A stretch of DNA of 50,573 nucleotides from Pedobacter suwonensis. GTDB lineage: Bacteria; Bacteroidota; Bacteroidia; Sphingobacteriales; Sphingobacteriaceae. The position numbers were made by a program, and so were the translations under genes. Below, in pieces: positions 50,360 through 50,573 of the stretch (its first letter is position 1; each line of letters opens with the position of its first letter). Location of the stretch: NCBI RefSeq assembly GCF_900111825.1, contig NZ_FOJM01000020.1, positions 70,930 to 121,502 on the forward strand. Reading direction: 5' to 3'. Below the pieces are notes generated by a model that was not told the origin of the DNA, did no database searches, and saw only the letters and a program-made list of their open reading frames with translations.

Positions 50360-50573
50360 TTAGGTAGCAGCTAGTTCATTCTGGCTGCTATTTTTTTGTC
50401 CATAAGTTCTGATTTTAATTTTGCTTTGCCTATGCATAAATTTGGGTGTATTCATAAAGCATGCGTGATGCGGCCTGAAATTGTTATAAATATTAACGCT
50501 TTCAGAAACTATTTTCTTCATTTTTGAAATTGTTATTCCTTCTCTAATAGGGATAAATTCTTGTTTTAAAATT
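50360..50573 (-). CDS. IS3-family transposase, C-terminal fragment
   Basis: Open from the window edge to a TAA at 50360-50362, at least 70 residues. It contains KQEFIPIREGITISKMK, IVSESVNIYNNFRPH and MNTPKFMHRQ, matching the end of the integrase core (rve) of IS3-type OrfB: a final helix 'I..A...YN..RPH.sl...TP...H'. Too short for an ordinary ORF filter. Its last codons overlap the isc-side terminator. Only the right-hand part of the gene is in view, so intactness is unknown. Confidence 0.8.
   Translation of the reverse strand, partial: ILKQEFIPIREGITISKMKKIVSESVNIYNNFRPHHACFMNTPKFMHRQSKIKIRTYGQKNSSQNELAAT
50365..50397 (+). terminator. Intrinsic terminator behind the isc operon
   Basis: Stem TAGCAGC/GCTGCTA with a 12-nt loop and seven T. 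It lies about 65 nt past the iscA stop but inside the end of the transposase gene, so the insertion sequence itself may supply the stop for iscA transcription. Confidence 0.8.

Larger units (their letters stand above)
50308..50573 (-). mobile_element. Right end of an IS3-type insertion sequence (partial)
   Basis: The transposase fragment 50360-50573 is followed by about 50 bp of non-coding DNA reaching TGACTAGTCCTGAAATTTTG at 50308, which has the 5'-TG start expected of an IS3-family end. The element runs off the window, so neither its other end nor a target duplication can be seen. Confidence 0.6.

Overview
The window reads as a chromosomal segment of a Bacteroidota bacterium, most likely family Sphingobacteriaceae (Pedobacter-like). 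This rests on several things seen here: TonB-dependent receptors with a carboxypeptidase-regulatory-like N-terminus, paired DUF3857/transglutaminase proteins, a LytTR regulator with a beta-propeller histidine kinase, the alternative bacterial GlmU-like family, type B ribosomal protein L31, futalosine-route menaquinone synthesis (MqnC), and promoters with the Bacteroidota -7 element TAnnTTTG in place of sigma70 boxes. Shine-Dalgarno sequences are largely absent. The DNA looks AT-rich by eye; I did not compute it.

Layout. 1-413: a tandem array of a roughly 120-bp unit. 405-2292: a BlaI-type repressor and M56 sensor protease operon with a palindromic operator. 2418-9595: a membrane-anchored unknown, a dicarboxylate/glutamate symporter, an ECF sigma factor with an overlapping membrane protein, a DUF922-like putative protease, diacylglycerol kinase, a lipoprotein and a GH20 hexosaminidase. 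10229-20628, all on the minus strand: thioredoxin reductase, a stand-alone kinase-like protein of polyvalent-protein type, an acyl-CoA carboxylase beta subunit, a lipoprotein, a MaoC-type dehydratase, a LOG-family protein, a TonB-dependent receptor with a well-defined promoter and paired operators, and GuaB. 20854-25040: an operon of two DUF3857/transglutaminase proteins and PpnP. 25183-27691: an M16 protease pair. 27850-30286: a membrane protein, a lipoprotein and MqnC. 30507-37853: an exported HExxHxxGxxH metalloprotease, two exported ferritin-like proteins and a divergent two-component system. 38104-40140: ScpB, a very acidic small protein and a GNAT-like protein. 40373-45875: an HTH regulator, Mpl, and an operon GlmU-like > RDD > TpiA > PrmA, preceded by L31B. 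46163-48020: a newly noted 55-aa gene, two unknowns and methylmalonyl-CoA epimerase. 48138-50299: iscS-iscU-iscA. 50308-50573: the 3' end of an IS3-type insertion sequence running off the window.

Most coding content is ordinary housekeeping. The most unusual signal is in the spacers. At least eight intergenic sites carry degenerate repeats with a strict 7-nt period (plus one with an 8-nt period), each with its own core word (GACT, GAGA, CCTT, AGTT, ACCC). Most of them begin at, or overlap, the stop codon of the upstream gene. Other spacer families are also present: REP/MITE-like hairpins, a 'CACAGAG' family and a 'GCAGGACCGACTTTAA' family. A second strong signal is the receptor promoter at 18908-18995, where two related 14-bp palindromes lie about 74 bp apart, one beside the start site and one upstream of the -33 box. 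I saw no tRNA, rRNA, CRISPR array or plasmid/phage backbone.
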